NCBI RefSeq assembly: GCF_022601975.1
Contig: NZ_JAKVIR010000014.1
Location: 62,001 to 126,000, forward strand
DNA from: Pontibacter sp. E15-1
Lineage (GTDB): Bacteria > Bacteroidota > Bacteroidia > Cytophagales > Hymenobacteraceae
Length of the DNA stretch: 64,000 nt
Reading direction: 5' to 3'
Positions 51,582-59,593 of the stretch are shown here, piece after piece; position 1 is the first letter of the stretch, and each line of letters opens with the position of its first letter. The position numbers and the translations under genes are program-made. Under the pieces are notes generated by a model. The model did not search any database and was not told where the DNA came from. It saw only the letters and a program-made list of their open reading frames with translations.

Positions 51582-51741
51582 GAGCATGTTTAAAATTCAT
51601 ATTTGGGCTGCAAATTGTTCATAAAGGAACCTGACTTCACCTTTTTATCGCCCCATAGCGCTGCTATGCGGCTCAAAAAACGCTTCGCCAGAACCCTTCC
51701 TGAACAACTTTCGCTTCCAAAAACGAAATTTAAACATGCTC
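51582..51741. mobile_element. MITE-like repeat, copy 1 (160 bp)
   Basis: The ends are inverted repeats: GAGCATGTTTAAAATTC inward from the left and GAGCATGTTTAAATTTC inward from the right. Both sides are flanked by TTA (51579-51581, 51742-51744), a 3-bp target duplication. The interior has a CATAGC/GCTATG hairpin and no transposase. A second copy at 58878-59038 is nearly identical. It fills most of the 331-bp gap between murF and the next gene. Confidence 0.85.
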
Positions 51742-51858
51742 TTAAAAGAGTGGGCCCTCCACAGTGGCAATATACATTCAAAACCTTAAAAGCTATAGCC
51801 CTGTGGGAGTCGCTGTCTAAATAAAGCACTGGCCTGGCAGCCGCCTCAGCTCTTTACC

Positions 51859-54093
51859 ATGAAGAAGTACCTCTCCCTTTTATGCCTTACATTTTGCACC
51901 CTGGCAGCAGCTGTAGCCCAGCAACAGGAGCCGTTCAAGTTCCGGTTCCGGCACGATGTGCCTGTGGCAGCGCCAGGCAAGCCACTGTCTGCCCCCTGGA
52001 GCGGTGGCCTCAACACCCCGCAGTTTTCCACCATCGACCTGAACAAGGATGGGCAGGAGGATCTTTTTATCTTCGACAGGCAACTGCAAAAAGTGTATAC
52101 CTGGCTGGCCGTGCAGCAAAACGGGAAGTGGCAGTATCAGTATGCACCTGCGTATGAGGTGTTTTTCCCGGCGGAGCTGGAGAGCTGGGTGCTGCTGCGC
52201 GACTACAATTGCGACGGCCTGAAGGATATTTTCACCAGCAGCCCGCTCGGCATCAAGGTATACAGGCAGGAGGCAGCCACGCAGGGGCAACTGCAGTTTT
52301 CGCTCGCGGAAGAGGCGCTGTTTTATAACAACAATCATATAAACTTGCAGATGCTGAGTGTTGATATCCCTGCCATCACAGACATTGATAACGACGGCGA
52401 TCTGGATGTGCTGATCGCAGAGTTTTCCGGAGGCTATACCCTGGAGCTTTACCGCAACCAACAGGCCGAGGAGAACCTGGCGTGCGGCACCCTGCAGTTT
52501 GTGCAGCAGACCAACTGGTGGGGCAGAATTACGGAGTGCACTGGCTGCAACAACTACCTGTTTAGCGCTTTCTGCCGGGTGGCGGCACCGCAGCATACCG
52601 GCCACGACGGCTCCGCGCTGCTATTGTTAGATATGAACGCCGATGGCGACAAGGATCTGGTGATGAGCGGCGTGCAGTGCAATAATCTAGTGCTGATGGA
52701 AAACGAAGGCACCGTTGAAAATGCGGAGATGACCAGCTTTCTGCCTGCCTTCCCGGCGGCTACCCCCGTGGCGTTTACGGGTTTCCCGGCAGCATACTAC
52801 GAGGATGTTACCTTTGACGGCATACCGGATATGCTCGTGGCACCCCAGGCAGCGCAGGGTATCGTGCAGGGAGTGAACTATGAGAATTCGACCTGGCTTT
52901 ACCGTAACGCAGGCGCAGCCAACCAGCCCGAATTCCAGTTTATACAGGACGATTTCCTGCAGGGGCAGATGATAGACGTGGGCGATGGGGCTTTTCCTGC
53001 CTTCGCCGATATCGACGCCGATGGCGACCTGGATATGCTGGTCGGCAACGTGGCCGCGCCGCATGGGAATATGTATAGCGCCTCGCTGCGCTTTTACCGC
53101 AATACCGGCACCTCCACTTCTCCCGCCTTCGCGGTAGAAGACTACGATTACCTGGGCCTGCAGCAGGCGAATCTTTTCAACCTGAAGCCTGCCTTTGCCG
53201 ATATAAACGGCGACGGTGCCACAGACCTGGTGCTGACGTATAAAACCGCGCAAGCCAACTCCACCCGCATCAGTTTTATACCTAACAAAGCTACCAAAGG
53301 CCAGCGGGCGCAGTATGATTTTAAGGACGTGCAGCAGCTGCAGGCCATTTCCGAAAATGCCGCGTCCGCTTTGGTAGACGCCGACACTGATGGCGACCTG
53401 GACCTGCTGCTGGGCAAAAGCGACGGCAGCCTGCTCTTTTACCGCAATACCGGTACAATGGCGGCACCTGTGTTTACAGAAGAAATCGCCTCCTTCGGGG
53501 ATGTGACACAAGATTATGCGCGCCGCTTTTTATACCCTGCCACCGCCGACGTAGACGGCGACGGTATACCTGATTTGCTGACTACAGACGAAAGCGGCAC
53601 CCTGCGTGTATACCGCAATATAGCGGCCGCTTTACAGGGCGATGCGTTAACCGCTGAAACAGAAGTGCTGGAGAACGAGCTGCTGGGCGCCACTCAGGCA
53701 ACGCGTTTCGGCAAAGGACAGAGCATCACAACGGCTGCGTTAGGGGGAGAAAACACGCTATACCTTGTCATCGGCACGCAGGGCGGCGGGTTATACCTGC
53801 TGGAGCAGGTAAGCGGCAACACCGGCGCACTCCCCGCGCCAGAAGCTGCCCTGACGCTGGCGGTGTATCCGAACCCGGCCGACAGGGGCGCCGTCGCCGT
53901 GGCGCGGATGGACGCATCTGAGCCGGTGGTGCTACAGGTATATGACGCCATCGGCAGACAGGTATACCGCAGCTCCGGCACCCATACCCGTAGCCATACC
54001 ATGCCGCTGCAGCGTCTGCGGGCCGGCATATACATCGTCAGGGCCACCTCCGAAGACGGCAGGCATGTTTCAGGCAAGTTGATGGTATGGTAA
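51859..54093 (+). CDS. Secreted FG-GAP/VCBS repeat protein with T9SS sorting domain
   Basis: 744 residues. Signal peptide to A-V-A-Q, then at least seven calcium-binding FG-GAP loops (D-L-N-K-D-G-Q-E-D-L; D-I-D-N-D-G-D-L-D-V; D-M-N-A-D-G-D-K-D-L; D-I-D-A-D-G-D-L-D-M; D-I-N-G-D-G-A-T-D-L; D-A-D-T-D-G-D-L-D-L; D-V-D-G-D-G-I-P-D-L) forming a beta-propeller. The C-terminus is a type A T9SS domain starting Y-P-N-P-A-D-R-G. It is probably surface-attached or secreted; an adhesion role is inferred. Confidence 0.92.
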   Translation: MKKYLSLLCLTFCTLAAAVAQQQEPFKFRFRHDVPVAAPGKPLSAPWSGGLNTPQFSTIDLNKDGQEDLFIFDRQLQKVYTWLAVQQNGKWQYQYAPAYEVFFPAELESWVLLRDYNCDGLKDIFTSSPLGIKVYRQEAATQGQLQFSLAEEALFYNNNHINLQMLSVDIPAITDIDNDGDLDVLIAEFSGGYTLELYRNQQAEENLACGTLQFVQQTNWWGRITECTGCNNYLFSAFCRVAAPQHTGHDGSALLLLDMNADGDKDLVMSGVQCNNLVLMENEGTVENAEMTSFLPAFPAATPVAFTGFPAAYYEDVTFDGIPDMLVAPQAAQGIVQGVNYENSTWLYRNAGAANQPEFQFIQDDFLQGQMIDVGDGAFPAFADIDADGDLDMLVGNVAAPHGNMYSASLRFYRNTGTSTSPAFAVEDYDYLGLQQANLFNLKPAFADINGDGATDLVLTYKTAQANSTRISFIPNKATKGQRAQYDFKDVQQLQAISENAASALVDADTDGDLDLLLGKSDGSLLFYRNTGTMAAPVFTEEIASFGDVTQDYARRFLYPATADVDGDGIPDLLTTDESGTLRVYRNIAAALQGDALTAETEVLENELLGATQATRFGKGQSITTAALGGENTLYLVIGTQGGGLYLLEQVSGNTGALPAPEAALTLAVYPNPADRGAVAVARMDASEPVVLQVYDAIGRQVYRSSGTHTRSHTMPLQRLRAGIYIVRATSEDGRHVSGKLMVW

Positions 54094-54479
54094 AGCAGGC
54101 ATTCCTCTATCTTGATCTGACAATGGCTGCTGCTTATCGCAAGGGATTGCCGGAGAAGGTGCAGCAAATCTTGCCAGAGGCGGCTGTGCTGGATGTGGAT
54201 TCGACTTCAGGCGAACTGGTATTGCACTATGCTCTGCGTCTGCTCCGCGAAAGTGAAAAGGCTGTGGTATATATAAAAGCTGACGCTACGGTAACAGGTT
54301 TCGGAGGCATCCTGCCGCTCTTGGAGGAGTTGTTTGATGGGAACGAACAGCGGCTTATACTGCTGTCCGGCGATTACCCGCGTCTCCTGCGCATGTTGCA
54401 GGCGCGCCCGCAGGTGCAGTTTGCGCAGGTAAACGAGCAAGACGCGCTGGAGGCGGTAAAGCAGTTTCTGGAAGAATAG
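54087..54479 (+). CDS. Unknown small cytoplasmic protein
   Basis: 130 residues overlapping the previous gene by 7 bp. The predicted alpha/beta pattern (A-V-V-Y-I-K-A-D-A-T; R-L-I-L-L-S-G-D-Y-P) has no signal peptide. I do not recognise a family. It is probably cotranscribed with the FG-GAP gene. Confidence 0.65.
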   Translation: MVKQAFLYLDLTMAAAYRKGLPEKVQQILPEAAVLDVDSTSGELVLHYALRLLRESEKAVVYIKADATVTGFGGILPLLEELFDGNEQRLILLSGDYPRLLRMLQARPQVQFAQVNEQDALEAVKQFLEE

Positions 54480-54499
54480 CCTTTTTTTACTTGCAGAAA

Positions 54500-55273
54500 T
54501 TACAGCAGCTTAAACCCATCCGCGTCCAGGTGGGCGGGGAAGGCTTCCCGGAAATCTACTAGCTCCTGCTTGCGCAGCGTAAGGGTATGGATGCCCTCCG
54601 TGTGGCTCGTCTCCAGGAGGTGGTGCCCTTTGGGATGTATAATGGCAGAGTCGCCGGCATACGGGTGGCTGTTGCCGTCGGTGCCCACGCGGTTTACCCC
54701 CACCACATACGTTACGTTTTCGATGGCGCGGGCCTGCAGCAGCGTGCGCCAGGCCAGGCTGCGCACCTGCGGCCAGTTGGCCACATACAGCAGCAGATCG
54801 TAACCGCTGCCTATGTTGCGGCTCCATACCGGGAACCGGAGGTCGTAGCACACCAGCGGGCAGACGTTCCAGCCCTTCAGGTCCACCACCAGCCGCTCTT
54901 TGCCCGCCGCGTAGGTATGGTGTTCCCGGGCCATCCGGAAGAGGTGCCGCTTATTGTATGTTTGGTAACTGCCGTCGGGGCGCACCCAGTACAGGCGGTT
55001 GTAGTATTGCCCGTTTTCCTGCACCATCACGCTGCCGGTCAGCACGGCCTGGTGCCGCTGCGCCTCTTGCTGCATCCAAGATAAGGTAGGCCCAGCCGCA
55101 ACTTCTGCCAGAGAACTTGCCTCCATACTGAAACCGGTCGTGAACATCTCGGGCAGCACGATCAGGTCGGTATGCGGCGCGGCCGCGGCCAGCTTTTCCG
55201 AGAACATGGCGCGGTTGGCCTCCGCATCCTGCCAGTGCAATGGCGTCTGAACGATAGTGACTCTCAAGTCCAT
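54500..55273 (-). CDS. Nitrilase-family omega-amidase
   Basis: 257 residues with the nitrilase triad: Glu in V-L-P-E-M-F-T-T-G-F, Lys in Y-N-K-R-H-L-F and Cys in L-V-C-Y-D-L-R-F-P. Close families hydrolyse 2-oxoglutaramate or 2-oxosuccinamate. The methionine/glutamine-type aminotransferase 87 bp upstream on the same strand would supply the ketoacid amide, so the pair likely serves methionine salvage or glutamine transamination. Confidence 0.9.
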   Translation of the reverse strand: MDLRVTIVQTPLHWQDAEANRAMFSEKLAAAAPHTDLIVLPEMFTTGFSMEASSLAEVAAGPTLSWMQQEAQRHQAVLTGSVMVQENGQYYNRLYWVRPDGSYQTYNKRHLFRMAREHHTYAAGKERLVVDLKGWNVCPLVCYDLRFPVWSRNIGSGYDLLLYVANWPQVRSLAWRTLLQARAIENVTYVVGVNRVGTDGNSHPYAGDSAIIHPKGHHLLETSHTEGIHTLTLRKQELVDFREAFPAHLDADGFKLL

Positions 55274-55360
55274 ACGTGGTTGTTGTTTTTTGATGATCGT
55301 GTTTTGAAGGAGGTATAAACTGAAGGATTCCCTGCTTTGGGTCCTGCTGGCGCAAACTTA

Positions 55361-56509
55361 CTATAGCCGCGCCAGCCTTTCGGCGGCGACACGCAGCGTC
55401 TCCTCATTCTTTGCGAAGCAGAAGCGCAGGTACTTGTGGTCTGTTTTCTCGTGGTAGAACGCCGAGACCGGTATGGCCGCCACGCCCGTTTCTTTGGTCA
55501 GGCGCTTTGCAAATTCCAGATCCGGCTCCGCAGAGATTCGGGTATACCGCGCCAACTGAAAATACGTGCCCGCCGAAGGGATGATCTCGAACCTGGAGTC
55601 CTGCATGCGCTCATTGAAGAAGTCGCGCCTGGCCTGGTAGAAGTCGGGCAGTTGCAGGTAGTGCGCTTCCTCTTCCATAAAGTCGGCAATGGCCATCTGC
55701 AGCGGCGTGGGGGTGCAAAAGGTGATGAACTGATGCATTTTGCGCAGCTCTGCGGTAAGCGGGGCGGGGGCCACCGCGTACCCTACCTTCCAGCCGGTGG
55801 TATGGTAGGTCTTCCCGAAGGAGGAGATTACGATGCTCCGTTTCCGCAGGTGGGGGTGCTGCAGGGCACTGTAATGCTGCTGCCCGTCAAACACCATGTG
55901 CTCATATACCTCATCGCTGATCACCAGGATGTCTGTTCCCTCCAGCAGGTTGGCCAGCGTGTCCATGTCTTGTTTTGTGATGATCGCGCCAGTGGGGTTG
56001 TGGGGCGTGTTGATGATCAGCAGGCGGGTGCGGGAAGAAACGCACCGTTTCAGCTGGTCCCAGTCGATGCGGAAGTCGGGCAGAGTGAGCGGAACGTAAA
56101 TCGGAGAGCCGCCGCACAACCTGATCACCGGGGCATAGGAGTCGTAGCAGGGTTCGAGCAGCACGACCTCATCGCCTGTTTTCACGGTGGCCGTGATGGC
56201 GGCATACAGGGCCTCCGTCGCCCCGGCTGTCACGGTTACTTCCGTGTCGGCATCGGGCCGGTAGCCATACATCCGCTCCGTTTTCCGACTGATATTCTCG
56301 CGCAGCTTAGGCACTCCGGCCATCGGGGCATACTGGTTAAAGCCCTGGCGCATGTATGAGTCCACCAGGTCGATCAGCGGCCGCAGGCAGTTAAAATCCG
56401 GGAAGCCCTGGGAGAGGTTAATGGCCCCGTGCTTATTTGCCAGCGCCGACATCACCGTGAAGATGCTCGTGCCTATGTCCGGGAGTTTGCTCGAAGGATA
56501 GTTGATCAT
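55361..56509 (-). CDS. PLP-dependent methionine/aromatic aminotransferase (YbdL/KAT-like)
   Basis: 382 residues, class I/II fold. Visible motifs are N-L-S-Q-G-F-P-D-F near the start, N-T-P-H-N-P-T-G-A, S-D-E-V-Y-E-H and the PLP lysine in S-S-F-G-K-T-Y-H-T-T-G-W-K; the C-terminal Arg in L-R-F-C-F-A-K binds the carboxylate. It probably transaminates ketomethiobutyrate, using glutamine as donor, with the adjacent omega-amidase pulling the reaction. Confidence 0.92.
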   Translation of the reverse strand: MINYPSSKLPDIGTSIFTVMSALANKHGAINLSQGFPDFNCLRPLIDLVDSYMRQGFNQYAPMAGVPKLRENISRKTERMYGYRPDADTEVTVTAGATEALYAAITATVKTGDEVVLLEPCYDSYAPVIRLCGGSPIYVPLTLPDFRIDWDQLKRCVSSRTRLLIINTPHNPTGAIITKQDMDTLANLLEGTDILVISDEVYEHMVFDGQQHYSALQHPHLRKRSIVISSFGKTYHTTGWKVGYAVAPAPLTAELRKMHQFITFCTPTPLQMAIADFMEEEAHYLQLPDFYQARRDFFNERMQDSRFEIIPSAGTYFQLARYTRISAEPDLEFAKRLTKETGVAAIPVSAFYHEKTDHKYLRFCFAKNEETLRVAAERLARL

Positions 56510-56560
56510 AAGGGGAGTGGCTTGTTGAAGGGGTAGTATGATGCAACGGGAAACAATGCG

Positions 56561-57148
56561 TTAGGTTTTTGAGAGCACCCCTGCCACCAGCTGCTGCAAC
56601 GCCGGAACCGCATCGGCCTCGAACCAGGGGTTTCGCCGGAGCCAAAACTGGTTGCGTGGCGACGGGTGGGGTATGGGCATGTACTGCGGGAGGTAACCGT
56701 GCCAGTTGGCCACTGTCTCCGTGAGGGTAGCCTTGGCGGCAGCGCCCAGAAAATGCTCCTGCGCATACTTCCCAATTAGAAGCGTGAGCTGTATATGCGG
56801 CAGCAGGGCAAGCAACTGATGGTGCCAGTGGCGGGCACACTCCGGGCGGGGCGGCAGGTCGCCGCTTTTTCCTTTGCCCGGATAGCAGAAACCCATCGGG
56901 ATGATTGCAATCCGGGCGGCGTCGTAAAAGGTGTCCGGCTCCAGGCCGAGCCATTGCCGCAGGCGCTTGCCGCTTTGGTCGTCCCAGGGGATGCCGCTGG
57001 CGTGCACCCGGGTGCCGGGCGCCTGCCCCACAATCAGGAGCCTGGCACTGGCACTGGCGTGCAGCACGGGGCGCGGGCCCAGTGGCAGGTGTTCTTCGCA
57101 AAGGCGGCAGGCCCTGACCTGTTGCAGCAAATTCTCTAAATCAGGCAT
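56561..57148 (-). CDS. Uracil-DNA glycosylase family protein
   Basis: 195 residues from M-P-D-L-E-N. A probable metal motif C-R-L-C-E-E-H starts the protein, then G-Q-A-P-G-T-R-V-H-A-S-G-I-P-W-D-D (catalytic loop) and P-H-P-S-P-R-N (leucine-loop counterpart). The subgroup without full Fe-S cysteines may act on other bases or be inactive. It is 51 bp upstream of the aminotransferase on the same strand. Confidence 0.88.
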   Translation of the reverse strand: MPDLENLLQQVRACRLCEEHLPLGPRPVLHASASARLLIVGQAPGTRVHASGIPWDDQSGKRLRQWLGLEPDTFYDAARIAIIPMGFCYPGKGKSGDLPPRPECARHWHHQLLALLPHIQLTLLIGKYAQEHFLGAAAKATLTETVANWHGYLPQYMPIPHPSPRNQFWLRRNPWFEADAVPALQQLVAGVLSKT

Positions 57149-57396
57149 CGTTCTGCAAAGATATGGCGAATGGCGTATCGAGGTGGCATGCAGCACTTGC
57201 CTCAAGAGTAGCGAACTCTATATAAACATAGACGAGCAATTCCTGCTCATGCGGTAGTCAGGACCCTTGGCGCGAGGCGCTGAATGGTAGCGTGCCTGAC
57301 GCCTCGCCGATTAAGGGAGATGGAGGGGTATGGCGTAACACAACGAAAGCCGGATATTCCCGGCTTTTGGTGTGTTCATACAGTTGGTTGGCGAAA

Positions 57397-57858
57397 CTAC
57401 TGGCGGTTTCTGTCTCTGTCTCTTTCCCTTTCTTCCCAATACTGATCATCGTCAGGTATACCGCGCCTGCGGCGGCGGCTGTCGTCGGGGTGCTGTATAG
57501 ACTCGTCTTGCTGCCAGCGGTCTTCTGCGCGCTGGTTGTCGCTATCAAAGTTTATGTCGCGCTGGCGCCAGGACGTATCGTGGTGGCGTTGCGGCTCCTG
57601 ATGGCGCGAGGAATACGGCCTGCGCTGGTTTGGCAGCCACTCCTCCCATTGGTGCTGGAAGCGCTCGCTTCGTTCGTTGTGTCCAGCGTTACGGGGTTGC
57701 CATTCGTGCTGGTGCAGATTTAGCGGCCGGACAGGCTCTCCCCACCGGCTTTTAAAGTCGTTGAAGTAGCGTCCGTCCTCAAAGTTCTCTTGCTGCTCCC
57801 GGCGGTGGCGCAGGTCCCGGTGGTGCGGGTGTCGTGGGTCATTTTCGTCGTGATGCAT
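57397..57858 (-). CDS. Highly charged disordered protein 1
   Basis: 153 residues, very rich in Arg, Asp, Glu, His and Gln with almost no aliphatic residues (H-H-R-D-L-R-H-R-R-E-Q-Q; D-S-R-R-R-R-R-G; E-R-E-R-D-R-D-R-N-R). No known domain. The continuous frame and matching gene upstream suggest it is real. An 8-bp hairpin (57346-57367) lies behind it. Confidence 0.6.
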   Translation of the reverse strand: MHHDENDPRHPHHRDLRHRREQQENFEDGRYFNDFKSRWGEPVRPLNLHQHEWQPRNAGHNERSERFQHQWEEWLPNQRRPYSSRHQEPQRHHDTSWRQRDINFDSDNQRAEDRWQQDESIQHPDDSRRRRRGIPDDDQYWEERERDRDRNRQ

Positions 57859-57961
57859 GGTTTGTGTCGTTAATATGAATGTATTGCTCTGGAGCGTGGT
57901 ATAAATATGTACGCGGTGAGTATCAGTATGTTCGCACAGAGCCAGAACCGGAAGTTACAAA

Positions 57962-57996
57962 AAAACGAAGCCAACTGCAAGAATCGGCTTCGTTTT
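57962..57996. terminator. Intrinsic terminator between the two charged-protein genes
   Basis: AAAACGAAGCC (57962-57972) pairs with 57986-57996 across 13 nt; A and T runs allow action on either strand. Confidence 0.75.
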
Positions 57997-58053
57997 CTGC
58001 TACCCTGAATGGGTATACTACCAAACCAAACCGGTTTGGGCTTTGCGGTTATT

Positions 58054-58833
58054 CTAGCGGCGGTCGCGTCCTTTGTCCGACTCGTCGGCCCAGCGCGGGC
58101 CGCCCTCATGGCCTCTGTCGAAGTCGCGGTCACGGTAATTCTCGAAGCCATACCGCTTATGCGAGTCCACGCGGTCGGCGTTAGACTGGTAGCGGGGGCG
58201 CGGCTGGTAGTTGCGGTCGTCTGAGTGCCAGATGTCGTTCCAGGTGTCCTTTACCCGGTTCATGATACCGCGGTCGTCGTGCTGGCGGTTGTGGCGGCGC
58301 TCGTCTGCCCTGTCGGGGGTATAGCGGTTCTCCGAATACCAGTTGTGCGAGCCGCTGCCGTAGCGGAAATCGTCCTCCTTGTAACGGCTTCCGCTGCCTG
58401 GTCCCTCGCGCCACGGATCATTCTGATAGCCGCTCACGTCATTTTGGTTTCCCTGCGGTGCGCCTCCGGGAGTTTGCGGCCTGCGCATGTTGTGGATTTC
58501 CTCGTGCTGATAGTGGGCGCGGCCATGGTCGCCGTGATCTATAAACGAGCGCTCGTTGCGGTATGAGCTATCGGAGCGGCTGCCGTAATGGTCTTTCAGA
58601 TGAGCGTTCTGCCCCTGGTTGTAGCTGCCACTGCGGCGGTTCTCCTCCTGGGGGCGTCTGTCGCTGCCCTGGTCCTGCGCGCCGCGTGGGCTGGGGCCTG
58701 TATGGAAGAAATTGCCTTCATCCCATTTCCGGTCATGGTCGCGGCGCTTTGCATAGCGCTGGTTGCTGCCCTGTTCGTGGCCTCCCTCCGGGTTGTCGTT
58801 TTGGTTTCTGTTTTTATATGGATTGTATGCCAT
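58054..58833 (-). CDS. Highly charged disordered protein 2
   Basis: 259 residues from M-A-Y-N-P-Y-K-N-R-N. It is dominated by Arg, Asp, Asn, Gly, His, Ser and Tyr in short repeats (Y-R-N-E-R-S; D-E-R-R-H-N-R-Q-H-D-D-R-G), with one possible helix near residue 195 (I-M-N-R-V-K-D-T-W-N-D-I-W). It is likely disordered and could bind nucleic acid or protect in stress; this is speculation. Confidence 0.6.
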   Translation of the reverse strand: MAYNPYKNRNQNDNPEGGHEQGSNQRYAKRRDHDRKWDEGNFFHTGPSPRGAQDQGSDRRPQEENRRSGSYNQGQNAHLKDHYGSRSDSSYRNERSFIDHGDHGRAHYQHEEIHNMRRPQTPGGAPQGNQNDVSGYQNDPWREGPGSGSRYKEDDFRYGSGSHNWYSENRYTPDRADERRHNRQHDDRGIMNRVKDTWNDIWHSDDRNYQPRPRYQSNADRVDSHKRYGFENYRDRDFDRGHEGGPRWADESDKGRDRR

Positions 58834-58877
58834 AGCTTTGTGTCGGTTTAGGTGGTACAACTTATCCCCACCCCTTA

Positions 58878-59038
58878 GAGCATGTTTAAAATTCATCTTT
58901 TGGGCTGCAAATTGTTCATAAAGGAACCTGACTTCACCTTTTTATCACCCCATAGCGCTGCTATGCGGCTCAAAAAACGCTTCGCCAGAACCCTTCCTGA
59001 ACAATTTTCGCTTCCAAAAACGAAATTTAAATATGCTC
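58878..59038. mobile_element. MITE-like repeat, copy 2 (161 bp)
   Basis: Same inverted ends and interior as the copy at 51582-51741, with only a few differences, and again flanked by TTA (58875-58877, 59039-59041). It lies upstream of the charged-protein gene, in its leader region. Confidence 0.85.
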
Positions 59039-59103
59039 TTAGGCGGGATTTATGTTTACGGGATCGGGAGGGCGTTAGTTAAGCTGTGACTGGGGGTATA
59101 AAC

Positions 59104-59137
59104 ACAGCGGCACCCCCATTGCCGGGGGTGCCGCTGT
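59104..59137. terminator. Intrinsic terminator after the response regulator
   Basis: A 14-bp perfect GC-rich stem (59104-59117 with 59124-59137) and a 6-nt loop, 21 bp past the end of the minus-strand regulator gene. No strong T run. Confidence 0.65.
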
Positions 59138-59158
59138 CACGATGCGTAGGGGTATACC

Positions 59159-59566
59159 CTAAAAGTATGTCTGCATAATCTCGCGCACATCCGTGTCCGT
59201 CAGGGGCTTGGAGTAATGCTGGCGCACATCCGGGAAATTCTTCAGCTTTTCGAGGTCGTAAAAACTGGCCGAGGAGGTGAGCATCAGCATCACGGTGCCG
59301 TCCTTGTCGGCCTCGGGCACTTTCCTGTACTCCTCCAGAAACTCAAAGCCATCCATACCCGACATCTTGATGTCCACAAAAATGAGGTTGGGGCGCGGGT
59401 AGTCCTTGTCACCGGCAAAAGCCTTGTTCAAATAACCCAGGGCTTCCTCGCCATCCGTCACGATGCGCACATCCGAGGCTATCTCCATGCGCGAGATCAG
59501 GCGGTGGTTCAGGTAGTTGGTCGTGTCGTCGTCGTCGATCAGGAGAACCGTGTTCAGTTGTTTCAT
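59159..59566 (-). CDS. Single-domain response regulator
   Basis: 135 residues, a lone receiver domain. Acidic pocket L-I-D-D-D-D, phosphoacceptor Asp in I-F-V-D-I-K-M-S-G-M-D-G, Thr/Ser in L-T-S-S and Lys in S-K-P-L. There is no output domain, so it acts by protein contact. It starts 27 bp after the PAS histidine kinase gene, its likely partner. Confidence 0.95.
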   Translation of the reverse strand: MKQLNTVLLIDDDDTTNYLNHRLISRMEIASDVRIVTDGEEALGYLNKAFAGDKDYPRPNLIFVDIKMSGMDGFEFLEEYRKVPEADKDGTVMLMLTSSASFYDLEKLKNFPDVRQHYSKPLTDTDVREIMQTYF

Positions 59567-59593
59567 TGTCTCTTCATTTACGTACTGGCAAAG

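Noticed and set aside
51603..51824. A 73-residue frame overlapping MITE copy 1, partly repeated at 58882-59082
   Set aside because: The shared part is just the repeat sequence translated; the ends differ and there is no protein-like pattern.
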